Of a stretch of 56,711 nucleotides of DNA, positions 1 to 7,387 are shown piece after piece. The stretch covers positions 1 to 56,711 of the forward strand of contig CAZGAQ010000037.1 in NCBI GenBank assembly GCA_964523405.1. The letters run 5' to 3'. Source of the DNA: CAZGAQ01 sp964523405 (lineage in GTDB: Bacteria; Planctomycetota; Phycisphaerae; UBA1845; Fen-1342). The notes below the pieces were generated by a model. It saw only the letters and a program-made list of their open reading frames with translations, was not told the origin of the DNA and did not search any database. Numbering within the stretch: the first letter of the stretch is position 1; each line of letters begins with the position of its first letter. The position numbers and the translations under genes are program-made.

Positions 1-1804
1 GGTTGAGGGCCTTGTAGGGTGCGACGGTGACGAACCAGACCTTGCGTTCGTCGAGCAGGTCGGCCGGGATTTCCTTCAGCTTGTAGAACCCTTCGCACTG
101 CTCGAAGACCTTCGTCTGCGGATCGAGCAGCAAGGCGAGGCGGTCGGCGACCTGGCGCCACTTGGCGGGCTCATCGGCCTTCAGGGCGAGGCGCTGGCGG
201 GCGGCCGTGTACGCCGCGGCGTCCTCCCGTTCCGCGCGGGCGAGGGTGTCGGCGGCCCAGCGCAGATTCCGGATGGCGAGGTAGTTGGTGTAGAAGTTGT
301 CGGTGCTCTCGCAGTGGCCTTCATCGGGGCCGGCGACGTCGAGCAGGTGGTAGGTGTCGGTGGCGGCGTCGTGCTTGGCGCGCGAGGCGTAGAAGCGGGC
401 GGTCTCGACGAGCAGGTCGACGCCGCGCTCGTAGAGATAGCGCGTGTCGCCGCTGGCCCAGATGTATTGCATCAGGGCGTACGATGCGTCGCCGTTGATG
501 TGGATGTTGGTGTGCGTGAAGCGCCACCACTTGCCGAGGCACTCCTCGCCGTAGGGGCCGGATTGCCAGGCGAACTTGGCGCCGTCGTAGCCGAGGGCGC
601 GGGCGATTTCGCGGCCGGGGCGCAGGCCTTCCCAGCGCCAGTTGAGGCAGGTGCGGGCGTACTCGGGCAGCACCATGTTGTAGAACGGGAGGATGTACGT
701 GTCGGTGTCATAGAAGGTGTTGCCTTGGTAGTACTCGCCGGTCAGGAGCTTCACGGGGACGCTGAGGCGGTCGGTGAAGCGCGGGGCGGCTTGCAGCAGG
801 TGGAACAGGCAGAAGCGCAGGCCGAGCTGGGCCGGGTCATCGCCGTCGATCTGCACGTCGGCGCGCTGCCAGAGGGTGGACCATTCGGTCTGCTGCTCGG
901 CGAGGGCGGCGTCGAAGCCGAGCGCGGCGGCCGCATCGAGTTCGCGTTCGAAGTCGACGACCTGGCGGTGGCGGAGGTCTTCGGAGGTGGCGATGACGAT
1001 GCTGCGTTCGATGGTGAGCTTGATGCCGCGTTGGGGGCGGAAGATGTAGTAGGTCCAGACGGCGTCGTGTTCGGCGACACCGACGGCGTTCTCTTGTAGC
1101 GCGCCCGCGCTCGCGGCGGCGCCGACGAGGCGGTTGACGACGCCCATTTGGATTTCGTGCTTGCGAGCGGGCGTCAGCGCGAAGAGGCGGCAGCGCTCGG
1201 CGGGGTCAGTCCAGAGATTGGTGACGGTGAACTGGCGTTCGCGGGTCGTATTGGAGACGACGTGGCCGGTGAGGCCGGAGCGGACGCGCAGGGGGGTGTC
1301 GTGGTCGAGGGCGGTGAGGGAGTAGCGCATGTACACGCGGTGGGCGTGGCGCAGGGAGGCGAAGCGTTCCATCTCAACGCGGGTGGTGCGGCCGGCGCCG
1401 TCGCGATAGTCGAAGCTGTAGCGGTAGACGCCGGTGGCGAGGTCGAGCTTCTGGGAGAAGTTGAGGACTTCGCCGCGGCCGAGGGAGATTTCGCGTTCGC
1501 CGACGAAGGTTTGGACGAGGAGGGGGCTGGGGAGGTTGGCGACGGCGGGGCTGCGACCAGCGGTGTCGAAGTAGCGAGCGTCGAGGTAGCGGCGTTCCTC
1601 GTTGGAGGCGCGGATCTGGCTGAACATGTCGAGTTCGTCGTAGACGCCGTTGACGAGGGTGACGGCGGAGTAGCCGTCGCGTTGCTCGGCGAGGTTGCCC
1701 TTGAGGCCGAGGTAGCCGTTGGAGACGGTGCAGACGGAGTTCCACTGCCCGAGGGTGTGGGGGGTGTTGGTGGTGTTGACGACGGTCCAGGTATCGTAGG
1801 CCAT
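1..1804 (-). CDS. GH65 family glycoside phosphorylase/hydrolase (3' end cut by window)
   Basis: About 601 codons are visible and the frame runs off the left edge, so the C-terminal part is missing. The protein begins MAYDTWTVVNTTNTPHTLG and has the N-terminal beta-sandwich and (alpha/alpha)6 barrel pattern of GH65, the family of maltose, trehalose and kojibiose phosphorylases. The segment GPDEGHCESTDNFYTN aligns with the family's catalytic acid motif; the likely catalytic Glu is residue 495. No signal peptide is seen, so a cytoplasmic enzyme is expected. The start at 1804 is preceded by GGAG at a good distance. Which disaccharide it splits, and whether it uses phosphate or water, cannot be told because the phosphate-binding region lies outside the window. 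Confidence 0.88.
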   Translation of the reverse strand, partial: MAYDTWTVVNTTNTPHTLGQWNSVCTVSNGYLGLKGNLAEQRDGYSAVTLVNGVYDELDMFSQIRASNEERRYLDARYFDTAGRSPAVANLPSPLLVQTFVGEREISLGRGEVLNFSQKLDLATGVYRYSFDYRDGAGRTTRVEMERFASLRHAHRVYMRYSLTALDHDTPLRVRSGLTGHVVSNTTRERQFTVTNLWTDPAERCRLFALTPARKHEIQMGVVNRLVGAAASAGALQENAVGVAEHDAVWTYYIFRPQRGIKLTIERSIVIATSEDLRHRQVVDFERELDAAAALGFDAALAEQQTEWSTLWQRADVQIDGDDPAQLGLRFCLFHLLQAAPRFTDRLSVPVKLLTGEYYQGNTFYDTDTYILPFYNMVLPEYARTCLNWRWEGLRPGREIARALGYDGAKFAWQSGPYGEECLGKWWRFTHTNIHINGDASYALMQYIWASGDTRYLYERGVDLLVETARFYASRAKHDAATDTYHLLDVAGPDEGHCESTDNFYTNYLAIRNLRWAADTLARAEREDAAAYTAARQRLALKADEPAKWRQVADRLALLLDPQTKVFEQCEGFYKLKEIPADLLDERKVWFVTVAPYKALN

Positions 1805-2516
1805 GATGGTCTCCAGCGAGTTCGCCCGACAGTGTCGGGGGGAAGCTTCGTGCGTGCCACCGGGGATGGCGGGAAACGGCCCGGAAGATGGGGGAGTATA
1901 GCGGAATGAAAGGTTTCATGGAATGTGGGGCGGGGGCCCGCTGGATACCGCTTCAACTTCGCCGGGCGTTCTGGCGGACGTTCCGGCAGGCGGCCTGAAC
2001 CGCCCTCTGCAGGCTGATCCACTTGCGCGAGCGGGCCCAGGGCGCCGGAGTCCGGCACATGCAGCCGCAGGCAGGCCCGCGCGTGGCAGCGCCGTCTCCC
2101 CTACCAGGTCGCCTGAAGCCGCCAAGCGCTTGCTCGGAAACCAGCCGCCAAGTCCCGTCGGATCGGCCGCGTTCGCTGCCGGCAGTTTCTGGGCGGGCTG
2201 CTGCGGCACTACTATCGCGCGGCGGCGTGACGGATCGAGGGCCGCCGACGTCACTGCCGGCATCGCCCGAGCATGCTCGACACTCGCGTGAGTAGGGGGC
2301 ACTGCGCACCACCGTGGCCAGGAACAGCGAAACCGGCTACCATGCCCGCCCACAACGCCCCGCGGCCCGCCGGACGATGGTCCGCGCGAGCCGCGAGGGT
2401 CGGTTTTCACGTCTGTTTCGAGTGATCGTCATCTATCCGCGGGGCCGTCTACATTTTGGACCCGCGCTGCGTGGACCTGCGCGCCCTCGTTACATTACGT
2501 CTCATTACGTCGCGCG
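1805..2516. other. intergenic stretch without a supported gene
   Basis: Several overlapping open frames exist on both strands, but none has a plausible ribosome binding site, recognisable motif or normal amino-acid make-up; they are rich in Arg, Pro and Ala, as expected from random high-GC DNA. I see no RNA gene or strong repeat. It may hold the promoter of the GH65 gene and decayed coding DNA. Confidence 0.5.
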
Positions 2517-2942
2517 CTAATCCTCACGCTCGTCAAACACGGTGTCTGGACCAAGCTCGCGTGCGCGCCGCAAGAACTCTGGTAGGCTGGAAACCACTCC
2601 CCAGCCATTGCTCACGAAGACCGTCTCGGGAAACTGCGAAAGGAGTTCCAGCGTACGAAGGGCGACGTCCCGTCCATGATACTCAATGCAATAGCTGGCC
2701 ATTTCCGTCCGCGCCCAGGGCAGACGGCGCCACCCGTCGTCCGAGATAATGTCTATGTCACACTCCAAGGTTCGCTCAACAAAGACGTGTTCCTTGTCTC
2801 GATACTCGGCGCAAAAGACCTCTCCGTCATGGGTGTAGTGAACACGGACGCCAGCAACCCGTGGTCCCGGTGCATCACGAAAGAAGCGATACAGATCGTC
2901 CAAGCTCGTACACGCAGGCATCATCACGTCAACGTTGTTCAT
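2517..2942 (-). CDS. hypothetical protein, possible orphan immunity-type protein
   Basis: 141 codons from the ATG at 2942, chosen because GGAGG lies 8 bases upstream; a GTG five codons earlier overlaps that site. The product is acidic and well mixed in composition, unlike the shadow frames around it, with conserved-looking stretches such as CDIDIISDDGWRRLPW and FVSNGWGVVSSLPEFLRRA. I do not recognise the family. Its size and acidity and its position in the rearranged region next to an RHS toxin/barstar pair are typical of stranded immunity genes, but that is inference from context only. It lacks a signal peptide and membrane segments. Confidence 0.6.
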   Translation of the reverse strand: MNNVDVMMPACTSLDDLYRFFRDAPGPRVAGVRVHYTHDGEVFCAEYRDKEHVFVERTLECDIDIISDDGWRRLPWARTEMASYCIEYHGRDVALRTLELLSQFPETVFVSNGWGVVSSLPEFLRRARELGPDTVFDERED

Positions 2943-3076
2943 GAAGGAGGCCTCCACCTACGGTTTACCGCACGGTGTAATGGCATCCGCCAGTGTGTCC
3001 GCGCAGTTCGTGGACCAGGGGCCGGCATCGCGCAGCATATTGTACTTGAAAATGTTAGGGCAGAAGCCGGGCTATT

Positions 3077-3380
3077 TAGGGACAGCCACCTATTTTCAGC
3101 TCTTTTCGTGCTCCTTCTGCCCGCTCGCGACGTCGCGGCGGCCGGGCCGGCGCCAACATACCGGCCCCGCGTCGAACCGAAAAGAGCCCGCCGTCGGCGT
3201 CCTGGCCGCCGCACCGCCCCTTCCCACTTCCCCACCTCCCCACTTGCGCACTCCGCCCACGAGCCGCGAAGGGTGGTCTTCATGCCTGTCTCGGGCGAGC
3301 AGCACTCCTCAGTCGAGCGGTCCAGCGCTTCGGGCCACGACGCGAGCACGGATCGCTCCGAAAATAGGTGACTGTCCCTA
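3077..3380. mobile_element. possible MITE-like element bounded by 21-bp inverted repeats
   Basis: The left end (3077-3097) and the reverse complement of the right end (3360-3380) agree at 20 of 21 bases; both contain the core CACCTATTTTC and a TAGGGACAG end. About 262 bases lie between them with no convincing gene. A further partial copy of the same end at 3540-3555 sits immediately before a transposase fragment. The structure suggests a non-autonomous element, or solo ends left by one. No target-site duplication could be fixed by eye. Confidence 0.45.
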
Positions 3381-3402
3381 GTTATCGTACCTAGTTATCG
3401 TA
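3377..3402. repeat. 13-bp direct tandem repeat, two copies
   Basis: CCTAGTTATCGTA occurs twice without a gap and overlaps the right end of the 21-bp inverted repeat. It is noticeably AT-richer than its surroundings. Confidence 0.7.
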
Positions 3403-3564
3403 AACCCCCTTCGTCCCGGCCGCCCGCAGCCACGCGTGGTCAAACGGCGGCCGCTCGAATACTCGCGAATGACGCGGCCAAGAGGTGAACTGAAACGCGA
3501 ACTGCTGCGAATTCAGCATTGCTTAACTTAATGGCGTTCGTGACTGTCCCTATTTATCCCCGCG

Positions 3565-3699
3565 CGTCGGGACGCCCGCGTGCGGTTCCTCATGGCCCAG
3601 GTGACCATCCTGCGCCGGAAGCTCGGCGGGAACCGGGTCGTGCCCAGCCCCGACGACCGAGCTTGGCTGCTGGCCATCGGGGCCGAGCTCGATCACCGC
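3565..3699 (+). pseudogene. remnant of an integrase-core (IS481-like) transposase
   Basis: About 45 codons read RRDARVRFLMAQVTILRRKL and continue to GAELDHR. This matches the style of the N-terminal region of integrase-core transposases that are common in planctomycetes (an RxxFL...LRRKLG segment followed by a Pro-Asp helix start). The catalytic DDE part is absent and the frame then runs into the 3' end of the barstar-like gene on the other strand, so it is a fragment. It suggests a past insertion or deletion beside the toxin/immunity pair. Confidence 0.5.
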
Positions 3700-3710
3700 G
3701 CCTGCGCGCA

Positions 3711-4145
3711 CTACTCATTCCGAAGTGCCTCGTCAACTGCCGGTACTAGGAGCGACATGTCGCCCCCCAAAACCACGCGCACAGGGCGAGGAATACCCAT
3801 CGTAGCTACCCAATACAACGACGTTACGGCATTGCGGAAACCCTCGGCGTCCACGCGCAGCAATAAGTCAGCATCCAGCCAGATTATGGCGATCGACTTC
3901 TCCAAAACGTCCCACAGACCTCCACTCACAGAGTCTACCAACGCGTCCCAAACCAGATTCGCGCCGTGTAACGGTGGATCAAGCGGTATTGTGCGCCTCA
4001 CTGCGTCAAAGAAAGAGCGGGTCGAGTCGATCCCCGCGAGCACAAAGATGCGATAGCTCTCTTGCCTCAACGCTTCCGCCAACTCGTGCACTTGATTTGC
4101 TGCAATGCACGCCAGTGGCCCTGATTTCTGCGGATCCGCTGTCAT
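3711..4145 (-). CDS. barstar-like RNase inhibitor (immunity protein)
   Basis: 144 residues from the ATG at 4145, which overlaps the TGA of the upstream RHS gene (ATGA overlap), so the two are translationally coupled. The segment FFDAVRRTIPLDPPLHGANL followed by WDALVDSVSGGLW has the barstar family layout: a Gly-x-Asn-Leu-x-x-Asp-Ala-Leu helix that in barstar carries the acidic residues entering the RNase active site, followed by a strand rich in Ile/Trp (IAIIWLDADLLL). Barstar proteins bind and block barnase and RNase Sa-type enzymes. The upstream protein ends in exactly such a domain, which strongly supports a cognate toxin/immunity pair. An earlier in-frame ATG at 4193 would lie within the toxin gene and is less likely. 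Confidence 0.82.
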   Translation of the reverse strand: MTADPQKSGPLACIAANQVHELAEALRQESYRIFVLAGIDSTRSFFDAVRRTIPLDPPLHGANLVWDALVDSVSGGLWDVLEKSIAIIWLDADLLLRVDAEGFRNAVTSLYWVATMGIPRPVRVVLGGDMSLLVPAVDEALRNE

Positions 4146-5761
4146 CTGATCCTCACAAACGGCGGAGCACCGGATTGTCCGTAATGCGTCCATGTATAGT
4201 ACATTTCGCCCGTCTGGCAGTCCACGACTACTCTCCGAGCACCGGCACCGACGGTCCCAGGTTTGGGCGCCACCCGATACTCAAGATATGGCGAAGATTT
4301 CGCACATGGACCTGGTAAATCTAAGTTCCGGTTCCTAAAGCACGTTCCCCATTTCCTGGACAGTGCTCCCGTTGGTTTCGTTCCGTTCTCGATGTGTCTC
4401 AGAGCGCAAAGGAGCGCCCCCTCCTCTTCGGCGGGAAGGGCCCCGGCGGTGATCCACGGCGGGCGTACGCGCGGCGCCATAGCCCCAGCTGTCGGATCAA
4501 CAAACGGCGCAGCAATCATCGGGCCGAACGTGCAAACGACCTTCGTTCCGCCGCTCAGTCCCGTCGTTACTCGCTGCCCATCACTCAATCGGCCGCCAAA
4601 CCGATTTAGCCCGGACCACGCGTCCCAGAGGTCTTCAAATCCCACGACGTTGTTTGCCATGTCCAGGACGACCATGCAGCCTGCTTCACCTGACTTCACG
4701 CCCTGGCTCTGATAGAGCTGGCTGCGCGACACGCAGAACGCCCCTAGGTCTCGTCCCATTTCGGAACATGTGCCCATGGGGTCCATGTTGTACCTGAAGA
4801 CGAACTTCGCGGCTCCCACTGCTGCGTCTTGGGTGGCACACACTACTTCGACGGCAGCTTTGCCTGCCCGATCCTCGGGCTCACCGCAGAACCTCTCCTC
4901 ACAGAGCTGCTTCGCAGCTTCAAGCGTCTGCCCCGGTACCTTGTTCTCGGGGTCGATTCGACAGGGCATGCACCCGCGGTACTGGTTTCTCCAGTCGTAT
5001 GCCTCAAGCTGATAAACCTTGATGTACTTGCCGTTCGCGTAGCACGTGATCGGGTCCTTGACCCGCACCTCTTCGCCCAGTGCGTCCAGGTTGTCGAGAG
5101 GGTCATTCGCAAAGGCCGCATACAGAGCCACTCCGCCCGCCTCCCCGATCGGATCCCGATTGATCCACCGTCCCAGCTTCGCGCTGTAGTAGCGGTAGCC
5201 GTAGTAGGACAGGCCGGACTCGGCGTCGAAGGGCTTCGTGCTGAAGCGGTACGGCTGGTCGTACTCGCCCACGGCGGCCGCGTTCGTCCGCTGGCCGTAG
5301 GGGTCGTACTCGTACTTGACCTTGATGGCCGCGGCCGGCGTGGCCGCATACAGGTCCACGACCTGGGCGACGTTACCGTTGGCCTCGTAGAAGTAGACGT
5401 AATCGGCCGGGCCGACGCCGCCGCCCGTGCCCGCGCCGGGCACCGCGGCGTCGTGCACCGCGAGCAGCCCGCCGATGCCGCCGGCCGCTTCGAGGGACGC
5501 GGGCGAGACGCCCACGCTACCCGTCGCACCGTGCAGGCCGGCGAGGTCCAGGCCCCAGCTATACAGCCGCAGGACGGTGTTGTCGGGCGCGGTGCCCTCG
5601 TCGGGGCCGTCGCGGCCGAACTCGCGAACAACGCCAATGAGAATGCGAGCCGGCTGGCCGGCGCGGCTATGATTACGTATGACCCTATTTGCAGGAGGTG
5701 AGTATGGTACGCATCGGTGAGATTCTGGCGGCGGGCGCGAAGCCGGGCATGTTGTCGGCAC
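4142..5761 (-). CDS. truncated RHS-repeat protein with C-terminal RNase Sa-like toxin domain
   Basis: The readable frame is 539 codons, but real homology seems to begin near VLRLYSWGLDLAGLHG; before that the frame runs antisense through the start of the DinB gene and has no believable start codon. It contains the end of an RHS core (YEYDPYGQR, GLSYYGYRYYSAKLGRWINR, DPIGEAGG, NDPLDNLDALGE), then a Cys-containing linker, then about 95 residues resembling secreted microbial ribonucleases (N1/T1/Sa family). Catalytic candidates in frame numbering are Glu494 (YLEYRV), Arg509/Arg510 (GARRVV) and His526 (THYGQ). A full RHS protein would have a much longer N-terminal shell and an export module, so this is an orphan tip, possibly unexpressed. 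The barstar-like gene overlaps its stop. Confidence 0.78.
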   Translation of the reverse strand: MPTTCPASRPPPESHRCVPYSPPANRVIRNHSRAGQPARILIGVVREFGRDGPDEGTAPDNTVLRLYSWGLDLAGLHGATGSVGVSPASLEAAGGIGGLLAVHDAAVPGAGTGGGVGPADYVYFYEANGNVAQVVDLYAATPAAAIKVKYEYDPYGQRTNAAAVGEYDQPYRFSTKPFDAESGLSYYGYRYYSAKLGRWINRDPIGEAGGVALYAAFANDPLDNLDALGEEVRVKDPITCYANGKYIKVYQLEAYDWRNQYRGCMPCRIDPENKVPGQTLEAAKQLCEERFCGEPEDRAGKAAVEVVCATQDAAVGAAKFVFRYNMDPMGTCSEMGRDLGAFCVSRSQLYQSQGVKSGEAGCMVVLDMANNVVGFEDLWDAWSGLNRFGGRLSDGQRVTTGLSGGTKVVCTFGPMIAAPFVDPTAGAMAPRVRPPWITAGALPAEEEGALLCALRHIENGTKPTGALSRKWGTCFRNRNLDLPGPCAKSSPYLEYRVAPKPGTVGAGARRVVVDCQTGEMYYTWTHYGQSGAPPFVRIR

Positions 5762-6228
5762 CGCGGATGCTGAATGGGGTGACGCAGGCGAACTACGCGC
5801 GGCTGGCGCGGCCGGGTGGGCAGGTCGTGCAGACGAATCATGCGGCGTTTGTGCTCGGACACTTGGCGCTGTATCCGGCGAAGGTGCTGGCGCGGCTGGA
5901 GCTGCCGCCGGGGCCGGCGGAGCATCCAGCGGAGTGGGTGGGGCTATTTGAGGCGGGGGCGGAATGTCGCGACGATGCGGACGGAAAGCTGTATCCGGCG
6001 CTGGAGACGTTGGTGACGCGGTTCACGGCGGGGTACGAGGCGGCGCTGCAAGCGGTGGCGAAGGCGGACGATGCGCAGCTGCGCGCGCCAAACTTGGTGG
6101 AGGGGCGCTCACGCGAGATGTTCCCGACGGTTGGGGCGGTCGTCGGATTCTATCTGATCGGGCACGTGATGAACCACCTGGGGCAGCTCAGCGCGTGGCG
6201 GCGGTGCATGGGATTGGGGGCGGCGTAA
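5704..6228 (+). CDS. DinB-like four-helix protein
   Basis: 174 residues from the ATG at 5704, which has a strong AGGAGGTGAGT site just upstream. The protein has the helical layout and His triad expected of the DinB/YfiT-like superfamily: a first His in NHAAFVLGHLALYP and two in GHVMNHLGQLSAWRR. Members bind a divalent metal and are often thiol-dependent transferases; the substrate is unknown here. It is predicted cytoplasmic. The gene runs divergently from the truncated RHS frame, whose upstream part overlaps it antisense. It is probably monocistronic, since a hairpin follows at 6296-6315 before the convergent neighbour. Confidence 0.75.
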   Translation: MVRIGEILAAGAKPGMLSAPRMLNGVTQANYARLARPGGQVVQTNHAAFVLGHLALYPAKVLARLELPPGPAEHPAEWVGLFEAGAECRDDADGKLYPALETLVTRFTAGYEAALQAVAKADDAQLRAPNLVEGRSREMFPTVGAVVGFYLIGHVMNHLGQLSAWRRCMGLGAA

Positions 6229-6295
6229 AAGTCTGCTGAAGGCTTTCGTTTCATGACGCTTGCGCGCCGCCGTTGGTGGGGCTCTTCGGCGCCAA

Positions 6296-6315
6296 CGTCG
6301 GCCGCGGGGCCGACG
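6296..6315. terminator. hairpin between convergent genes; member of a dispersed palindrome family
   Basis: CGTCGGCC (6296-6303) pairs with GGCCGACG (6308-6315) over a 4-base loop. It lies between the 3' ends of the DinB-like gene and the zinc-ribbon membrane gene. There is no clear T-run, so a terminator role is inferred from position. Related hairpins occur at 22075-22100 and 29800-29821. Confidence 0.45.
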
Positions 6316-6366
6316 CTACCGCTGCAAGGCAGAGCCTCGCAGTACGTCGGGCGGGGAGGCCTCGCG

Positions 6367-6999
6367 CTACGGAAGTGGCGGCCGCGGGTCGAAAGGCGTG
6401 CCGCATTCGGGGCAGCGCGGCGCGGAAAGGCCGGTGAGGGAATAGCCGCACTTTTCGCAGCGGCCGGTGTAGCGGCGCAGGCGGCGGCCGGCGCGGCGGT
6501 AGAAGTAGAAGAGGCTGGCGGCGGCGACGAGGAAGAGGAGGGCGACGAGGACCATCGCGGCGCCGGTCCAGAGCTGGAGGTGCTCGAGATCGGAGACAGG
6601 CACAGACGTGGCGCCGGGGGGCGCGTGCGCGGGGCGGATTTTGGAGAGGGAGTTCCAGAGGCGGCAGGCGAGGCCGGTGAAGAGGATGGCGAAGACGAGG
6701 GCGCCGACGGCGAGGATGGCGTAGCTGGTGCGCCATTCGCGCCAGCGCTGCGCCGGCGTGCGAGGCCAGCGCGCCGGGGACCAGGGTTGGCGGAAGAGCC
6801 AGAGGACAATGAGGGTCAGGGCGGCGACGCCGACCCAGTGGCCCCAGTCGACCGGGTTGCCATAGATGCGGGCATGCCAGAAGCGGTAGACGAGGAGGGC
6901 TCCACCGGTCAGCAGCAGCAGGCAGACGAGGGTATAGACCAGCGGGGCCTGGCGGAAGCCGTGAAAGAAGCCGCGGCGCTGGTCACGGGGCGTGGTCAT
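6367..6999 (-). CDS. membrane protein with C-terminal CPxCG zinc ribbon
   Basis: 210 residues from the ATG at 6999; a start 15 codons further up lacks a binding site. Four hydrophobic segments (near APLVYTLVCLLLLTGGALLV, VGVAALTLIVLWLF, AILAVGALVFAILFTGLA and LWTGAAMVLVALLFLVAAA) are followed by a basic stretch and the cytoplasmic-type zinc ribbon CEKCGYSLTGLSAPRCPECG. The same signature ends two other membrane proteins in this window (41758-42264 and 46720-47601). This domain arrangement is frequent in planctomycetes and has no assigned function. The four Cys would bind one zinc. Confidence 0.75.
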   Translation of the reverse strand: MTTPRDQRRGFFHGFRQAPLVYTLVCLLLLTGGALLVYRFWHARIYGNPVDWGHWVGVAALTLIVLWLFRQPWSPARWPRTPAQRWREWRTSYAILAVGALVFAILFTGLACRLWNSLSKIRPAHAPPGATSVPVSDLEHLQLWTGAAMVLVALLFLVAAASLFYFYRRAGRRLRRYTGRCEKCGYSLTGLSAPRCPECGTPFDPRPPLP

Positions 7000-7359
7000 G
7001 GTCGTGCCCGGGGCGGGATGGGTGTGCGGGCAGGGGTGGCGCACGGTGGCGGGGCCGCGGCGGTAGCCCCCGCATCGCGCGTGAGCGTGAAGGAGAGCCG
7101 GGACAGCGCGGTGCTGGTGGCGAAGGCGGCCGGTGTTGGACGAGACGGATGCATGTGCACTCTCGCCGGTGGCGATTCGCGGACGGTTGCCGTAGTGGTA
7201 CGGAGGGCGTACCGGGAGGAGGGCGGTGCCGCACGCCCAAGGAGCCCGATCCCAGTAAGCCGACCTGCCACGGCAGTGGGTACGTTAGCCGAGGTGGGAC
7301 GGCGCGCCCAACGCAATCTGGAATCGGCGCCGGGACGGGCGTGCAGTGCCGAGCTCTGC

Positions 7360-7365
7360 TAGAAT
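7360..7365 (+). promoter_or_regulatory. candidate -10 element TAGAAT
   Basis: TAGAAT differs from TATAAT at two positions and lies 22 bases before the ATG of the phosphatase-like gene, leaving room for a short leader carrying the GAAAGGAGAAG ribosome site. No convincing -35 box was found. Confidence 0.4.
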
Positions 7366-7387
7366 GCCGCCCTGAAAGGAGAAGCGG

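Larger units (their letters stand above)
2943..3564. other. rearranged intergenic stretch with inverted and tandem repeats
   Basis: It contains a 21-bp inverted-repeat pair (3077-3097 and 3360-3380), a 13-bp sequence repeated directly twice (3377-3402), a 7-8 bp tandem repeat tract (3221-3247) and a third partial copy of the inverted repeat (3540-3555) that abuts a transposase remnant. Open frames across it read through these repeats and are not believable genes. Confidence 0.6.

Noticed and set aside
314..1909. Open frames on the + strand opposite the GH65 gene
   Set aside because: They are mirror frames of a strongly conserved GH65 coding sequence and show no start signals or motifs.
6253..7362. 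369-codon + strand frame opposite the zinc-ribbon membrane gene
   Set aside because: The - strand encodes four membrane helices and a zinc ribbon with a sensible start; the + frame is Gly/Ala/Glu-rich noise.
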